NCBI RefSeq assembly: GCF_002355155.1
Contig: NZ_AP017369.1
Location: forward strand, 868,001-932,000
Reading direction: 5' to 3'
DNA from: Corynebacterium suranareeae
GTDB lineage: Bacteria; Actinomycetota; Actinomycetes; Mycobacteriales; Mycobacteriaceae
Length of the DNA stretch: 64,000 nt
Made by a program: the position numbers and the translations under genes. Below the pieces are notes generated by a model, which was not told where the DNA came from, did no database searches, and saw only the letters and a list, made by a program, of their open reading frames with translations. Shown piece by piece: positions 43,573 to 52,393 of the stretch; position 1 is the first letter of the stretch; every line of letters starts with the position of its first letter.

Positions 43573-45459
43573 ATGCTTAACCGCATGAAAAATCCGCGAC
43601 TAACCTCAGTCGCCCCGAAATCGGGACACATCTTACTAACTCTCGGCGCCTTAGGTGTCGTATTTGGTGATATCGGCACCAGCCCGCTGTACTCACTTCA
43701 CACCGCGTTTAGCATGGAGCACAACAAGGTTGAAGTCACGCCAGAAAATGTCTACGGCATCATCTCCATGGTGTTGTGGACCATCACTTTGATTGTCACC
43801 ATCAAATATGTTGTGCTTGTCACCCGTGCTGACAACCAGGGACAGGGTGGAATTCTTGCTCTGGTGGCATTGCTGAAAAACCGCAGGCGTTGGGGAAAAA
43901 CTGTGGCGGTGGCTGGCATGCTTGGCGCAGCGTTGTTCTACGGGGACGTGGTGATCACCCCGGCGATCTCTGTTCTTAGCGCAACAGAAGGGTTGACGGT
44001 TGTCTCGCCAAGTTTTGAGCGCTTCATCTTGCCACTATCTTTGGCAGTGTTGATAGCTATTTTTGCTATCCAGCCTTTGGGTACTGAAAAAGTAGGCAAA
44101 GCCTTTGGACCCATCATGCTGTTGTGGTTTATTACCTTGGCAGTGTTGGGAATTCCGCAAATCGTGTCCCACCCTGAAATTCTGCAAAGCTTGTCTCCAC
44201 TGTGGGCACTGCGCTTGATTGCGGAGGAACCTTTCCAAGCATTCGTCTTGCTGGGAGCCGTGGTACTAACCGTCACAGGAGCAGAAGCCCTATATGCAGA
44301 TATGGGGCATTTTGGTGCTCGTCCCATTCGAGTGGCGTGGTTTTGCGTCGTCATGCCTGCGTTAATCTTGACCTACTTGGGGCAAGGCGCTTTGGTGATC
44401 AAGCACCCTGAAGCGGTCAGCAACCCCATGTTCTACCTCGCGCCTGAAGCATTGCGGATTCCGTTGGTTATTTTGGCAACGATTGCCACAGTGATTGCAT
44501 CGCAGGCGGTGATTTCAGGAGCGTATTCTCTCACCAAGCAGGCAGTGAGCCTGAATCTTCTGCCTCGAATGGTCATCCGCCATACCTCCAGTAAAGAGGA
44601 GGGCCAGATCTATATGCCGTTGGTAAATGGTTTCCTGTTTGTGTCGGTGATGGTTGTTGTGATGGTTTTCCAGAATTCCGAAAGTCTTGCCAGTGCCTAT
44701 GGCCTGGCTGTTACCGGAACGTTGGTGCTGGTGAGCGTTTTGTATCTTCTTTATGCTCACACTGCCTGGTGGAAAACAGCGCTGTTTATCCTGTTCATTG
44801 GGGTGCCTGAACTATTATTGTTCGCCTCCAACACGACAAAGATCCACGATGGCGGTTGGCTTCCACTTCTTATCGCTGTTGTGTTGATCGTGGTGATGCG
44901 AACCTGGCAGTGGGGAAGCGGTCGCGTTAATCAGGGACGTGCAGAGTTGGAAGTCCCGATGGCTGCATTCTTGGAGAAACTCGATCAGCCACACAACATT
45001 GGGTTGCGCAAAGTGGCTGAAGTTGCAGTATTTCCACACTCGGTCAGCGATACAGTGCCTTTGTCATTGGTGCGGTGTGTAAAAGACCTCAAACTTTTAT
45101 ACCGAGAGATCGTGATTGTCCGCATTGTCCAAGAACCCGTTCCACATGTGCCACCGGCGGAACGCGCAGTGATAGAAGTGCTCCACCACGCCCCAATCAG
45201 AGTGGTTCGTGTGGATTTACATCTTGGCTACTTTGATGAACAGAATCTGCCGAAGAATCTTCATGCCATCGATCCAACATGGGATAACGCCACCTATTTC
45301 CTTTCCGCTTTAACACTTCGCAGCAGGCTTTCTGGAAAAGTTGCCGGGTGGCGGGATCGCTTGTATCTATCGATGGAACGTAACCAGGCGTCTCGTACCG
45401 AATCATTTAAATTGCAACCAAGCAAAACCATCACGGTGGGAACAGAGCTGCACCTTTAG
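43573..45459 (+). CDS. kup: KUP-family potassium transporter
   Basis: 628 residues; about twelve membrane segments in the first 430 residues and a soluble C-terminus. 'GALGVVFGDIGTSPLYSLHT' near residue 30 is the family signature; 'GALFYGDVVITPAISVLSA' and 'LTVTGAEALYADMGHFGARP' are further conserved blocks. It imports K+ probably with protons. Start at 43573 or at the ATG 43585 (MKNPRLTSV); GGGAG sits close to the first. A leader hairpin precedes it. Confidence 0.95.
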   Translation: MLNRMKNPRLTSVAPKSGHILLTLGALGVVFGDIGTSPLYSLHTAFSMEHNKVEVTPENVYGIISMVLWTITLIVTIKYVVLVTRADNQGQGGILALVALLKNRRRWGKTVAVAGMLGAALFYGDVVITPAISVLSATEGLTVVSPSFERFILPLSLAVLIAIFAIQPLGTEKVGKAFGPIMLLWFITLAVLGIPQIVSHPEILQSLSPLWALRLIAEEPFQAFVLLGAVVLTVTGAEALYADMGHFGARPIRVAWFCVVMPALILTYLGQGALVIKHPEAVSNPMFYLAPEALRIPLVILATIATVIASQAVISGAYSLTKQAVSLNLLPRMVIRHTSSKEEGQIYMPLVNGFLFVSVMVVVMVFQNSESLASAYGLAVTGTLVLVSVLYLLYAHTAWWKTALFILFIGVPELLLFASNTTKIHDGGWLPLLIAVVLIVVMRTWQWGSGRVNQGRAELEVPMAAFLEKLDQPHNIGLRKVAEVAVFPHSVSDTVPLSLVRCVKDLKLLYREIVIVRIVQEPVPHVPPAERAVIEVLHHAPIRVVRVDLHLGYFDEQNLPKNLHAIDPTWDNATYFLSALTLRSRLSGKVAGWRDRLYLSMERNQASRTESFKLQPSKTITVGTELHL

Positions 45460-45496
45460 CCAGGCGCTATCACACCAACTGAGTTAGCCTGAAGCG

Positions 45497-45856
45497 ATGA
45501 AGAAGAATCCTTTGGTGGAGTGGGTCTGGGTCATGGATGAACTCGGAGTTGGTTGGTGTCAGTGCGAGAAAGACCCCGTTACTGGAAAAGCACCACATCC
45601 TGTGAACAAACCACTGGTCACCAAATCCATCATTAGTGCACTTGGCCAAGTCCCAGAGGTGATGAGTAACCAAGATATCAGCCTTGTGGTGGTGGATCTA
45701 TGGAAATTTGAGACCATTACTCCACCGATTGCAGAATCTTTGATGAGGTCTGTGAAAGCCGTGAACGGAGAGATGCATCCGCAATATCCCACTGCGACAG
45801 CAATGGCAGCGATTAAGCATTTCTCCAATACTTTTGATGGTCAGATCCGTGTTTAA
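45497..45856 (+). CDS. Small conserved protein, function unknown
   Basis: 119 residues; soluble, no motif I recognise. It begins 'KKNPLVEWVWVMDELGVGW' and contains C-x-C (WCQCEKDP) near residue 22 and 'LVVVDLWKFETITPPIAESL' near 75. It lies between kup (37 bp) and purE (68 bp) on the same strand. Codon use is like its neighbours, and both flanking genes leave just this room, so I regard it as real. Confidence 0.7.
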   Translation: MKKNPLVEWVWVMDELGVGWCQCEKDPVTGKAPHPVNKPLVTKSIISALGQVPEVMSNQDISLVVVDLWKFETITPPIAESLMRSVKAVNGEMHPQYPTATAMAAIKHFSNTFDGQIRV

Positions 45857-45924
45857 AACAGTGCTGAAAACCCTGCGATAGACTAATGAACCGTTAAGCT
45901 TTTAGGCGTTGAAGGAGAAAAATA

Positions 45925-46422
45925 GTGGGACCTCAAGTTGGATTGATCATGGGCTCGGATTCAGATTGGGATACTGTAGCGCCTGCTGCAGAAGTTCTTG
46001 CAGAATTCGGAATTCCTTTTGAGGTCGGTGTGGTTTCTGCACACCGCACTCCTGAAAAGATGCTCAACTATGCCAAAACGGCCCATGAGCGTGGCGTCAA
46101 GGTGATTATTGCCTGCGCAGGTGGAGCAGCACATCTTCCTGGCATGGTTGCTGCGGCTACACCTCTTCCTGTCATTGGTGTTCCACGAGCGCTTAAAGAT
46201 CTAGATGGGTTGGACTCTTTGCTCTCTATCGTCCAGATGCCAGGTGGAGTTCCCGTTGCTACCGTTTCCATTGGTGGAGCGAAGAACGCTGGTCTGCTTG
46301 CCGTTCGTATCCTTGGTGCGGGGGATACTTCCTTGATTTCAAAGATGGCCGATTACCAAGACAACATGGCTAAAGAAGTTGAAGCCAAGGATGAAGCTCT
46401 AAAGAAGCGTCTGCTGGGCTAA
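45925..46422 (+). CDS. purE: N5-CAIR mutase
   Basis: Class I PurE, 165 residues: converts N5-CAIR to CAIR in purine synthesis, following PurK. '[20 protein letters not shown]' (residues ~5-25), '[18 protein letters not shown]' with the catalytic His, and '[20 protein letters not shown]' are all intact. GTG start with GAAGGAG eight bases before. The TAA stop overlaps the ATG of the next gene (TAATG), so translation is coupled. Confidence 0.97.
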   Translation: MGPQVGLIMGSDSDWDTVAPAAEVLAEFGIPFEVGVVSAHRTPEKMLNYAKTAHERGVKVIIACAGGAAHLPGMVAAATPLPVIGVPRALKDLDGLDSLLSIVQMPGGVPVATVSIGGAKNAGLLAVRILGAGDTSLISKMADYQDNMAKEVEAKDEALKKRLLG

Positions 46423-46877
46423 TGAATCCAATCGTGGTGCTGGGATCGCAGGTAGTAGATGGTCAAGTGACTGATCTATTAGCGTCAAGGTTGGATAAAG
46501 CCATTGAGGTTTCAGCCCGGCACCCGGATTCACCTGTCGTGGTCAGCGGTTTCGGTGAAGCTGCACCCATGGCTGATTATCTTCGAAGCCACGGTGTTGC
46601 CAATATCGTGGAAGAACCATGGGCCACTAGTACTAATGAGAATTTGGAAAACGCCCACGCTTTGTTTCCTGACACCCTACGGTGGATTGTAGTGACCAGC
46701 GGTTTCCATGCCTGGCGGACCTATTTATGGGCCTGGCATTTGGGAATACCCATTAAAGTTGTCACTGCGTCCACCCCAGCAAACAAGCGATTGGGCATGG
46801 CGTTGAGGGAGTGTGTAGCGTTGTCGCATTCTGCTCTCCGGGTGTTGTGGCGCAAGCTGAGAACTCCACACAACTAA
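46422..46877 (+). CDS. YdcF-like DUF218 protein
   Basis: 151 residues. 'NPIVVLGSQVVDGQVTDLL' , 'SPVVVSGFGEAAPMADYLRS', 'VEEPWATSTNENLENAHALF' (E-x-x-A-x-S-T-x-E-N motif) and 'WIVVTSGFHAWRTYLWAWHL' give the DUF218 order. Membrane segments common in ElyC/SanA relatives are absent, so it is a cytoplasmic short form. Function unclear. Its start overlaps the purE stop by one base. Confidence 0.85.
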   Translation: MNPIVVLGSQVVDGQVTDLLASRLDKAIEVSARHPDSPVVVSGFGEAAPMADYLRSHGVANIVEEPWATSTNENLENAHALFPDTLRWIVVTSGFHAWRTYLWAWHLGIPIKVVTASTPANKRLGMALRECVALSHSALRVLWRKLRTPHN

Positions 46878-46898
46878 TCTACAAAGTGAGGTATTCCC

Positions 46899-47693
46899 AT
46901 GTCAGGTGCGTACTTTTTAGCGCGTGGAAACAATACGTATTCTCCCTCGCAATATTCTGGTGGCGCGTGGCGTGATGATGAGCTCCACCTTGCACCTGTT
47001 GCCGGTTTGGTTATTCACCATATGGAACGGTGGCGCAAAGAAGTCGCGGGCAATGTGTTGATGTTTAGCCGTTTCAGCATGGATATCTTAGGCCAGATTG
47101 CTCGCGATGATATTTCATTGGAAACAACAATCCTTCGTCCCGGGCGCACCATTGAACTTGTGGAAACGGTGGCAGAGATCAATGGTCGAGCCACGATTCG
47201 TGCACGTGGGTGGTTGCTAAAAACCTCAGATTTAGCAGAGATTGCTGGCGATACTTTCGATGCGATGCCACCGATGGAGGAGTGCTTAGATTCTAAAATT
47301 GTGCTGCCGTGGTCTGGCGGGTTTATGGACAGCATCGTGTGTGTAGAAGATTCCGGAAAGATTCCTGGAAAAAATCGCGCATGGGTGACAAGTGACATCC
47401 CATTAGTACACGGTGAAGATCCGGAACCACTAGCTGAGTTTTCCAAATTTTTAGATGTAGCCAATGGGGTGGCAGCTCGGGAAGACCCTACACAGTGGAT
47501 GTTCCCGAATGTGGATTTAACCTTCCACTTATTCCGCCAGCCGGTGGGAACCAAAGTCGGGTTTAATACCCGCGTGGCGTTTGGCCCCACTGGCATTGGA
47601 ATTACAACCTCAGTAATTCACGATGCCAATGGTCCAGTGGGAACACTTAATCAATCATTGACAGTGCGCCCGATTGCTGAGTTGAACAAGTAG
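46899..47693 (+). CDS. Acyl-CoA thioesterase-like double-hotdog protein
   Basis: 264 residues with a TesB/thioesterase-family layout: N-terminal hotdog ('LAPVAGLVIHHMERWRKEVA', 'RFSMDILGQIARDDISLETT', 'GRTIELVETVAEINGRATIR') and C-terminal hotdog ('ANGVAAREDPTQWMFPNVDL', 'FNTRVAFGPTGIGITTSVIH'). It probably cleaves an acyl-CoA; chain preference unknown. GAGG precedes the ATG by eight bases; 21 bp behind the DUF218 gene. Its last 47 bp overlap the 3' end of the convergent monooxygenase gene. Confidence 0.85.
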   Translation: MSGAYFLARGNNTYSPSQYSGGAWRDDELHLAPVAGLVIHHMERWRKEVAGNVLMFSRFSMDILGQIARDDISLETTILRPGRTIELVETVAEINGRATIRARGWLLKTSDLAEIAGDTFDAMPPMEECLDSKIVLPWSGGFMDSIVCVEDSGKIPGKNRAWVTSDIPLVHGEDPEPLAEFSKFLDVANGVAAREDPTQWMFPNVDLTFHLFRQPVGTKVGFNTRVAFGPTGIGITTSVIHDANGPVGTLNQSLTVRPIAELNK

Positions 47694-49005
47694 CTGAATT
47701 AGTAACTGAATAAGTATCCGTATCAAACAGGTGACCACGCAGAGTACTGTGTTGGTACTCGGTGCGGAATCGTCCGCGTCGCTGTAATTCAGGGACAACC
47801 AGCTCAACAAAATCATCGAGGCTGTGGGGTAGTACCGGTGGCATGAGGTTGAATCCATCGGCACCGCCTTGGTCAATCCAGCGTTCGATTTCATCAGCGA
47901 TGCTTTCCGGCGTGCCAATGAATGTGGCATGCCCACCGCCGGCTGCCAGGTAACCTAAAAGTTCACGCACAGTTGGTGAGGTGGATTCGATGATCCGCAA
48001 CACCGTTTCGTACCTCCCCTTCGGCCCGGAAAATTCCTCCAGCGGTGGCAACGGTGGGGGAGGAGCATCCAAATCCCACGTCGAGCAGTCTTGACCCACA
48101 AAGAAACTCAGCTGATTCAGTGAGTCTTTAACCGGCAACAATGCATTGAGAGCCTGCTGCTTTGCACGCGCTTCTTCCACGGTCTTGCCAACATAGGTCA
48201 CCAAACCAGGAAGCACCGGCATGGGCTCTCGCCCCAATGCTGCAGCGCGGGCATGAATATCGGAGCGGTAATCTTGCGCTTGGCCTAAATCCCACGCCAC
48301 TGAGTAAATCGCCTCGGCATACTGTGCCGCGATCTCTCGTCCCTGCGGTGAGGATCCCGCTTGGAAAAGCACTGGCCTACCCTGCGGAGTACTTGGAATA
48401 TTCAGCGGGCCTGCGACCTGGAAAAACTCACCATCATGATCGATCGGCTTAATCAGTGCAGAATCCGCAAATTTTCCAGCGCGATCCCGAACTAAACTTT
48501 CCACAGGCCAGGAATCCCACAAAGCTGTGATCGTGTCGATAAATTCCGCCGCGCGCGCATAGCGAACATCATGATCCGGCAACTTATCCATGCCATGATT
48601 GCGCGCCTCTGCATCAGTCATCGAGGTCACCACATTGATCCCAGCACGCCCACCAGAAATGTGATCCAAACTAGCCACCATCCGCGCTGCATGAAAGGGA
48701 GGCCAAAACGTACTAGAAATCGTGCTGATCAAACCAATATTGTTTGTTGCACGCGCCATCGCAGTCAATGCCGTCAACGGTTCCAAAAACCAACCCGGCC
48801 CGTTTTCCAAACCAACCGGATTAATCGCCTGGCCATCGGCCAAAAAGACCGCATCCAGCTTGCCGCGCTCAGCGGTGCGCGCGAGCTCCTCCCACCAGGA
48901 AATTAGACCCAGCTTATCGACGCCTCCCTCCTCACACCGCCACGCCGCCGCATGGTGCCCAGCGCCGAAAGCAAAAAGATTGAGGTGAATGTGTTGGGAA
49001 TTCAT
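47647..49005 (-). CDS. FMN-dependent monooxygenase, NtaA/DszA/SnaA family
   Basis: 452 residues of the bacterial luciferase fold. 'NSQHIHLNLFAFGAGHHAAA' at the start, 'GLISTISSTFWPPFHAARMV' near 95, 'HISGGRAGINVVTSMTDAEA' near 118, and 'VLFQAGSSPQGREIAAQYAE' near 225 are the NtaA/SnaA/DszA family blocks. It would oxidise a substrate with O2 using FMNH2 from a separate reductase. The C-terminal ~30 residues (Ser/Thr-rich) look like a read-on tail. Start overlaps the SDR stop (TGATG), so both are made from one TPP-riboswitch-controlled mRNA. An 18-bp-word copy at 48911 encodes EEGGVDKLG near the N-terminus. Confidence 0.9.
   Translation of the reverse strand: MNSQHIHLNLFAFGAGHHAAAWRCEEGGVDKLGLISWWEELARTAERGKLDAVFLADGQAINPVGLENGPGWFLEPLTALTAMARATNNIGLISTISSTFWPPFHAARMVASLDHISGGRAGINVVTSMTDAEARNHGMDKLPDHDVRYARAAEFIDTITALWDSWPVESLVRDRAGKFADSALIKPIDHDGEFFQVAGPLNIPSTPQGRPVLFQAGSSPQGREIAAQYAEAIYSVAWDLGQAQDYRSDIHARAAALGREPMPVLPGLVTYVGKTVEEARAKQQALNALLPVKDSLNQLSFFVGQDCSTWDLDAPPPPLPPLEEFSGPKGRYETVLRIIESTSPTVRELLGYLAAGGGHATFIGTPESIADEIERWIDQGGADGFNLMPPVLPHSLDDFVELVVPELQRRGRFRTEYQHSTLRGHLFDTDTYSVTNSATCSTQQSGALSMID
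48911..48928 (-). repeat. Copy of the recurring 18-bp word in a coding loop
   Basis: AGCTTATCGACGCCTCCC, read in frame as GGVDKL within the monooxygenase; the same peptide GGVDK arises from the copy at 22149 in an unrelated protein. Confidence 0.75.
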
Positions 49006-49760
49006 CAGTTAAAGACCAACCCACCATCGACGACCAAGTTTTGGCCAGTTACTGCTCGTGACCAGGGAGAGGCGAAGAAGAGGGAGGCGTCGGCAAGCTC
49101 TTGTGGCGTCGTGACAGACCCCAGTGGCGTGCCTGCGGCGATGAAATCAAAGACTTCCTCGGGCGTGGCGGCGCTGGCGCCGGTGGTGCGCAGCAGGCCG
49201 CCGCTGACCATGTTGACCGTGATGTGGCGCGGACCCAGATCCTTGGCAAATGTGCGGGTCAGGGACAACAGTGCAGCCTTCGCAGCGGTGTAATCGTGGT
49301 AGGGGACAGTCGGATTCTGGAAAAGATTCGTGCCGATGTTGATCACACGACCACTTCCCACCTCCTCAAAACCAGGCAACGCCTCCTGAATGGTGTTCAA
49401 CGCGCCCGCGATTGCGCTGGTGTATTGCTGATCAAAACGCTCAATCGTGATGTCTTCTGCCTTGGGGCGCGCATCGCCATCAAAGCTGAAATCCGCCAAA
49501 GCGCTGTTGACCACAGTGGTGATCGGGCTACCGAAATGTTCCTTGGCCTGCTCAAACATGCCTTTCACCTGGCTGCGATCACGAACATCAGCCTGAATCG
49601 CCACTGCGTTTTCACCAGCCAACTCTGCAGCAGCATCAGCCGAACGGTGATAATTCACCACAACACGAGCACCCTCGCGTAAAAAAGACTCAGACAACGC
49701 ACGACCAAGTCCGCGTGCACCGCCGGTGACCAAAACAATTTGCTCAGAAAATTCAAGCAT
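49005..49760 (-). CDS. Short-chain dehydrogenase/reductase
   Basis: 251 residues from MLEFSEQIVLVTGG (ATG 49760). Cofactor motif TGGARGLGRALSE (TGxxxGxG), 'VVNSALADF' in the NNAG position, catalytic Tyr/Lys as YHDYTAAKAALLSL, Ser in the preceding 'GRVINIGTNLF' region less clear (Thr). 'NMVSGGLLRTTG' and 'SRAVTGQNLVVDGGL' close the FabG-like fold. NAD(P)-dependent oxidoreductase of unknown substrate. It is the first gene behind a TPP riboswitch with its ribosome site inside a hairpin, so thiamine status controls it. The frame extends to 49796 through that hairpin and is rejected. Confidence 0.9.
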   Translation of the reverse strand: MLEFSEQIVLVTGGARGLGRALSESFLREGARVVVNYHRSADAAAELAGENAVAIQADVRDRSQVKGMFEQAKEHFGSPITTVVNSALADFSFDGDARPKAEDITIERFDQQYTSAIAGALNTIQEALPGFEEVGSGRVINIGTNLFQNPTVPYHDYTAAKAALLSLTRTFAKDLGPRHITVNMVSGGLLRTTGASAATPEEVFDFIAAGTPLGSVTTPQELADASLFFASPWSRAVTGQNLVVDGGLVFN

Positions 49761-49768
49761 GAAAAAAC

Positions 49769-49794
49769 GCCCTTCTTGGGTTGGGGCGAAGGGC
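49769..49794 (-). promoter_or_regulatory. Ribosome-site-sequestering hairpin
   Basis: On the minus strand GCCCTTC (49794-49788) pairs with GAAGGGC (49775-49769) around CCCCAACCCAA. The second arm is the AAGAAGGG Shine-Dalgarno site for the ATG at 49760. Folding would block translation, as expected for the expression platform of the adjacent TPP aptamer. Confidence 0.7.
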
Positions 49795-49831
49795 AAAGAG
49801 ACCTATCCCATGGTAGGTAGGCTTTGCGACA

Positions 49832-49917
49832 GTCCCTTCGCCAGTACTAACTGGATCAGGTTCGACGGGTGTAATCTCAGCGAAAGCTTTTTTAAAGTGC
49901 TTTTGCACCCCGTGTCA
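49832..49917 (-). promoter_or_regulatory. TPP (THI-box) riboswitch aptamer
   Basis: Read on the minus strand it contains GACACGGGGTGC, then GCTGAGATTACACCCGTCGA, ACCTGATCCAGTTAGTACTGG and CGAAGGGA in the order of the THI-element consensus (P2 GGGGTGC, J3-2 CTGAGA, P4/P5 ACCTGATC.GG.TA.TACC-like). It binds thiamine pyrophosphate and should switch off the SDR/monooxygenase operon when thiamine is plentiful. Confidence 0.93.
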
Positions 49918-49949
49918 CTAGTAGCCGAGGGTATCAGTTTGTTGTCGCA

Positions 49950-50295
49950 CGTGGGGTGAGTTGGTACCGCCACGTTTAAGTTGGTGTCATCCTTGCGCAT
50001 GAGCGCGATAGCTTTTCCCAACGTATCGATTGCTTGTTTAAGTTCCTCGACTTGATTGTCTTTCCCAGTTGATCCTGCGTTGGGATGCTTCGGCAGACAA
50101 ACTCGGGCTTGATTAAGCATTTTTCTATCTGAGCAAGTTTGCTTCAAGCTCTTGATTGCGTTGTTGCATCAAGGTGAGTTCATGGATGCCATTGGTGGTC
50201 ATAGTGCCAGTTTTGTGCAGAACGATGTCGAGCCCAGACTGCGCTATTTTTGCGAGTGCAAATTGAGGTGGCTGTTCGTGGAGTATTTGATGCAT
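49950..50295 (-). pseudogene. Degenerate coiled-coil (transposase-OrfA-like?) remnant
   Basis: Two overlapping minus-strand frames look like one broken gene: 50125-50295 (MHQILHEQPPQFALAK ... LTLMQQRNQELEANLLR, then TAG) and, in another frame, ~49950-50147 (... QVEELKQAIDTLGKAIALMR). Leucine-zipper-like endings of this kind are typical of IS3-type OrfA, and ATCC 13032 has a transposase gene near here (from memory). The rest of 49918-50527 shows only an AT-rich promoter-like stretch before 50528. Confidence 0.35.
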
Positions 50296-50527
50296 GTAGC
50301 CCTATTTCCATGTGTTTCACCGTCTTCTTTAGTTTGGTATTGGGGTCGCTTAAATACCCTGAATAGGCATAAAAGTCAGTAGCCAAAAGTTATCTTTTTA
50401 TGTGATGTTTGCCATGTCTATAACGGGGGTGAAAATCCACGAATATCTGTTTTACCCGCAGAACTAATGATGTTTTCAGGTTAGGGTCAGTTTGTTCACA
50501 TTATGTAGAGACGACAGGAATATGTGA

Positions 50528-50650
50528 ATGAAACTGTTTCCCAAGGCTGTAGGTGTTATTGCCACAGCACTGCTTATTACAGGGGGTGCAGACGTTCCAG
50601 GGTGGGCGAGTGTATCGCAGCCCGGTTTTGGAGGGGTTCCAGGTTGCTAG
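50528..50650 (+). pseudogene. Signal peptide out of frame with the LGFP protein
   Basis: ATG at 50528 with an AGGA site gives MKLFPKAVGVIATALLITGG, a clear signal peptide, then ADVPGWASVSQ and a TAG at 50648. The frame of the LGFP protein overlaps it by one base shift, so a deletion or frameshift around 50585-50600 has separated the secretion signal from the mature protein. Confidence 0.75.
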
Positions 50651-51710
50651 TATTAATGGGCTGATTTTGGATCGTTGGCTTGCGCTGGGTGGTCCTAACA
50701 GTGTACTTGGTTTCCCTATCGCGGATGAAGCAGTAGCTTCAGATGGGGTTGGCCGTTTTTCTGTTTTTCATAATGGAGTTATCTATTGGCATCCCAGCTT
50801 CGGGGCATGGGAAGTCTATGGTGATTTTGAGAGCATGTGGATGACCTCTGGTGGAATAGATGGCTTGTATGGTTATCCCACGGGTGGCTTTACTTCCGAT
50901 TCGACAGGGAAGTGGCAGAATTACGAAGGTGGGCAGATATTCCTACCTTCAGATTCGGGTTCGAAGAATTATGCGTGTATGGATGTTGTGGGGTTGATTC
51001 TTCAACGACTTGGCCGCGAGGATGCGCCAGTTGATTTTTACTGTGATAACCAGGGTGCGACTATCTCTCTGGATGGTGGAGAGAGTCATTTTTATGCGCC
51101 AACTAGGGAAATGCTTGTGACGACTTCATCGAGTTCACTTGCTCCACAAGCTCGTGCTTTGCCAGACGTTGAATGCAACAGTATCGGCTTTGTTGATGCC
51201 AGCCCAGCTATACGGTTGAGTGCATACTCGGTGAGGAAAAATATTGATACATGTGTGGGTAAGGCTGTAGATGGTATTCCTGAGTGGTCAAAGGAGTTTT
51301 CTTATTCGATTAAGCACACGTTGACCCAGCGTAGGCTTCACAAAGTTGAACTTACTATTGAAAGTTTGACATTCCCATCTAGAGTGTTCCAGCAAAACTA
51401 CGAGCTTAAAGAGGATCGAAAGTGGCAGATTGATCCGACGGTGCCGGATGGGAAACTTTATACGGCGAACGGAGGCACGAATACGGCTGCAAGTGTTTCG
51501 AGTGGCCCGATACCGGAAACGCGCGGTACATATTATCTTCAGGCGACTACTTTCACATTAAAGATCCCGTCGAAAGACTATGATATTACAGGGGAGAAAT
51601 GGAATGGTGCTCGACTAAATATTGGGCGTTTTAAGTGTGATCCTTTTGACGAGAGAAATCCATCTAGTAATAGGTTGTGCGAGTTCACCAATCCTGTGGA
51701 TGATAGATAG
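50553..51710 (+). CDS. LGFP-repeat protein, cut off from its signal peptide
   Basis: 385-codon open frame. Residues ~15-130 hold LGFP-type wall-binding repeats: 'LDRWLALGGPNSVLGFPIAD', 'GRFSVFHNGVIYWHPSFGAW', 'GGIDGLYGYPTGGF'. From ~130 on an unknown, Cys-containing part follows ('YACMDVVGLILQRLG', 'CNSIGFVDASPAIRLS', 'NIGRFKCDPFDERNPSSN'). The first codons (MLLPQHCLLQGV) are not a plausible secretion signal; that is encoded in the other frame at 50528. The gene is AT-richer than its neighbours. The TAG stop is directly followed, in the same frame, by the ATG of the next gene. Confidence 0.7.
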   Translation: MLLPQHCLLQGVQTFQGGRVYRSPVLEGFQVASINGLILDRWLALGGPNSVLGFPIADEAVASDGVGRFSVFHNGVIYWHPSFGAWEVYGDFESMWMTSGGIDGLYGYPTGGFTSDSTGKWQNYEGGQIFLPSDSGSKNYACMDVVGLILQRLGREDAPVDFYCDNQGATISLDGGESHFYAPTREMLVTTSSSSLAPQARALPDVECNSIGFVDASPAIRLSAYSVRKNIDTCVGKAVDGIPEWSKEFSYSIKHTLTQRRLHKVELTIESLTFPSRVFQQNYELKEDRKWQIDPTVPDGKLYTANGGTNTAASVSSGPIPETRGTYYLQATTFTLKIPSKDYDITGEKWNGARLNIGRFKCDPFDERNPSSNRLCEFTNPVDDR

Positions 51711-52379
51711 ATGGGAAACACGCATTTTGACCCAGTCGGAAGATGGGTGGCTGCTAATATTCACTGTGATCTGGAAGAATATCCGGTCACACATGATGAG
51801 GCTCTTTGGTGGGCTCTCATGTTCGGGCGTGATCATCAGAAATTAGAATATCGCATTGCTGGTTCTCTCAAACATAATGGGCAAGATCCCAGTTCGTTTT
51901 CATTTCGATTTAATCCACGGACCTGGGCTGAGCACAAGGTAGTAAGGTATACCAATGGTGAAACGAGGGAGATTTTTGATACTCCTGAACTGACTACTGA
52001 TGGTTGGTTCGAACCAGGTCAATTCGTTGTTCGTTCTTCATTGCTAGGTACTCCTAACATGATGGTGATGTGGAGAGATTTTCTTATTCGAGAGCTGCTC
52101 CCTTTATCGCCTCCATGTGGATTTTCAATGACGACACATAATCTTCGGTATTTGAAGATTACGCAAGAACCTACAGATGAAGATGCTGGTTGGGGTCTTT
52201 ATGTTGACCTTCAAACCGATTGTGCTCTGTATTACTGCCAGTACAGCATGCAGCACGTGATGCATAAGGAAATAGAAGTATCCTCGGTTCATCTGCTCTT
52301 TTCGGGGGAGACTAGTTTTCATAAGTTCGAGCGCAATGATGTCGGTGAGCTAATGCGTGTGGATTCAGCTGCTGGTTAG
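51711..52379 (+). CDS. Unknown protein adjoining the LGFP gene
   Basis: 222 residues, no recognised family. It starts 'MGNTHFDPVGRWVAANIHCD' immediately after, and in frame with, the preceding TAG, so a nonsense change in a once longer protein is possible. Cys-rich at the end ('TDCALYYCQYSMQHVMHKEI'), no membrane segment or signal. The position next to a secreted LGFP protein suggests a cytoplasmic partner or the tail of the same ancestral protein. Base composition is low in GC like the rest of 50.4-53.5 kb. Confidence 0.65.
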   Translation: MGNTHFDPVGRWVAANIHCDLEEYPVTHDEALWWALMFGRDHQKLEYRIAGSLKHNGQDPSSFSFRFNPRTWAEHKVVRYTNGETREIFDTPELTTDGWFEPGQFVVRSSLLGTPNMMVMWRDFLIRELLPLSPPCGFSMTTHNLRYLKITQEPTDEDAGWGLYVDLQTDCALYYCQYSMQHVMHKEIEVSSVHLLFSGETSFHKFERNDVGELMRVDSAAG

Positions 52380-52393
52380 TTCATACAAGACAT

